A model generated the notes under the pieces. That model was not told the origin of the DNA. It was given only the letters and a program-made list of their open reading frames with translations, and ran no database searches. A stretch of 31,710 nucleotides of DNA from the NCBI GenBank assembly GCA_030830245.1, contig JAURNJ010000350.1:1-31710 (forward strand), written 5' to 3'. This stretch comes from Novosphingobium sp. GTDB taxonomy: Bacteria; Pseudomonadota; Alphaproteobacteria; Sphingomonadales; Sphingomonadaceae. Below, piece after piece: positions 31,106 through 31,710 of the stretch. Positions within the stretch are counted from its first letter, which is position 1; each line of letters starts with the position of its first letter. The position numbers and the translations under genes were made by a program.

Positions 31106-31459
31106 TCAGTGCTCCGCCGCCTGATCGGTGAGCATCCGCCGTTTGCGGCTGAGCGTGAGCGGGGCAAGGCTTTGCCAGAAAGCCAGCTTTTCCTCGCGCT
31201 CGTCGGTTCCGTCGGGCTTGCGCGAAAGGCGCTGCTTCCACCAGCCCGCTTCGCCTTCGACAGACCACAACCAGAACAGCGTTGCGGGCAGTTCGGCAAT
31301 CTCGATGGCGGGAGGGTGCTGCCACGCCGCCTCAAGCTTCATGCCGCGCGCCTTGGCTGCGGGAACATAGTCGGCGCGATAGGCCTCGCGCACCGCCGAG
31401 GCCATGCCGGGTCTGGCTTCCACCTCGTCGAGGATCAGAATTCTTCGCGGCTCAGCCAT
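31106..31459 (-). CDS. small protein, NIPSNAP/ferredoxin-fold-like, function unknown
   Basis: 117 residues from ATG 31459. The opening RRILILDEVEARPGMASAVREAYRADYVPAAKARGMKLEAAW and the central ATLFWLWSVEGEAGWWKQR suggest a single ferredoxin-like alpha/beta unit of NIPSNAP or Dabb type, followed by a basic tail. No active-site motif is recognised. The start overlaps the end of the upstream aldolase gene by eight bases, and the next gene starts three bases after its stop, so it belongs to the coupled operon. It may be a partner or a single-domain relative of the following 216-residue protein. Confidence 0.6.
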   Translation of the reverse strand: MAEPRRILILDEVEARPGMASAVREAYRADYVPAAKARGMKLEAAWQHPPAIEIAELPATLFWLWSVEGEAGWWKQRLSRKPDGTDEREEKLAFWQSLAPLTLSRKRRMLTDQAAEH

Positions 31460-31710
31460 CGGCCTGCAGTTCCTTTGCGAAAGCAACGGTGGCTGCGGCC
31501 CCTGCGCGAATGTATCCGGAGTCTGCGCCCAGTGCGAGGAAGCGCATCCCCATTGCGGCTAGATCGCGCGCGTTGTCGTTGCCCAGCGCAGCGCAGCCGG
31601 GGATCTTGCCGTGGCGGCCTGCTGCCTCCACCACCTTGCGGCAGCAAACGAGGATCGCCTCCGACATCTGCAACGCCAGCCCGTGGCCCAGCGAGAGGGC
31701 GAGATCGACA
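31452..31710 (-). CDS. HpcH/HpaI aldolase-family protein (C-terminal part only)
   Basis: The last 85 residues of a protein that enters from the right edge. LALSLGHGLALQMSEAILVCCRKVVEAAGRHGKIPGCAALGNDNARDLAAMGMRFLALGADSGYIRAGAAATVAFAKEL matches the end of the HpcH/HpaI (class II pyruvate) aldolase barrel: the LG strand after substrate Asp, Gly-rich GKIPG strand, and the [GF]xxLALGAD terminal strand. The metal ligands and catalytic base lie outside the window. As the first visible gene of the nine-gene operon it may release pyruvate or an aldehyde from a hydroxy-keto acid. Family fairly sure, reaction not assessable. Confidence 0.75.
   Translation of the reverse strand, partial: VDLALSLGHGLALQMSEAILVCCRKVVEAAGRHGKIPGCAALGNDNARDLAAMGMRFLALGADSGYIRAGAAATVAFAKELQADG

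Noticed and set aside
1..31710. Horizontal-transfer or mobile element signs (IS ends, integrase, tRNA-linked att site, CRISPR)
   Set aside because: No transposase, integrase, tRNA or short spaced repeats seen; apart from copy B the composition looks uniform by eye.
1..31710. KstR/KstR2-like operator motifs as proof of steroid catabolism
   Set aside because: I looked in the intergenic spacers for such palindromes and found none convincing; the steroid link rests on enzyme types only.

Overview
The window is high-GC, tightly packed bacterial DNA. It holds 28 complete and 2 edge-truncated protein genes with short spacers; no spacer exceeds about 250 bases. I see no rRNA, tRNA, CRISPR array, transposase or phage gene. 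Base composition, codon use and gene content (many acyl-CoA dehydrogenases, SCP-x-type thiolases with DUF35 partners, APH-type phosphotransferases, D-aminoacylase-like amidohydrolases, NTF2-like and luciferase-like proteins) suggest an alphaproteobacterium of the sphingomonad group such as Novosphingobium or Sphingobium. That placement is inference from gene style, not from a marker gene.

Layout. (1) 1-2744, minus: acyl-CoA dehydrogenase, then APH-type kinase, then SDR, translationally coupled; the kinase/dehydrogenase pair looks like a split form of ACAD10/ACAD11. (2) 2992-7960, plus: acyl-CoA synthetase, amidohydrolase-fold protein lacking its metal ligands, and a two-gene (probably heteromeric) acyl-CoA dehydrogenase. 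The spacer between blocks 1 and 2 carries two related inverted repeats. (3) 7968-9998, minus: DapB-like oxidoreductase and TfdA-like dioxygenase, divergent from a sulfotransferase (10105-11241, plus). (4) 11261-13566, minus: ABC exporter half-transporter and an isochorismatase-fold protein without the catalytic triad, divergent from an NTF2-like protein (13606-14214). (5) 14324-15945, plus: Cys-less thiolase and DUF35 partner, the arrangement of steroid side-chain retro-aldolases. (6) 15977-19753, minus: MFS transporter, luciferase-like flavoenzyme, class II aldolase and two VOC proteins; blocks 5 and 6 converge on a perfect 8-bp stem. (7) 19929-24500: two same-length, closely similar D-aminoacylase-like amidohydrolases in direct orientation with a LysR gene between them on the other strand. 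(8) 24532-31710, minus: a nine-gene coupled operon of HpcH/HpaI aldolase (partial), two small ferredoxin-fold-like proteins, cytochrome P450, SDR, DUF35 protein, Cys-containing thiolase, second APH kinase and a DUF7064/CrtC-like protein.

Taken together this looks like a catabolic island for a bulky hydrophobic, probably oxygenated, carboxylic acid (steroid, terpenoid or aryl-alkanoid). Uptake (MFS) would be followed by oxidation (P450, SDR, dioxygenase), CoA activation, dehydrogenation, hydroxyl phosphorylation/elimination, and C-C cleavage by two thiolase-DUF35 modules of different type (one retro-aldol, one thiolytic). The substrate cannot be read from the sequence. The recurring oddity is enzymes whose folds are clear but whose textbook catalytic residues are missing.
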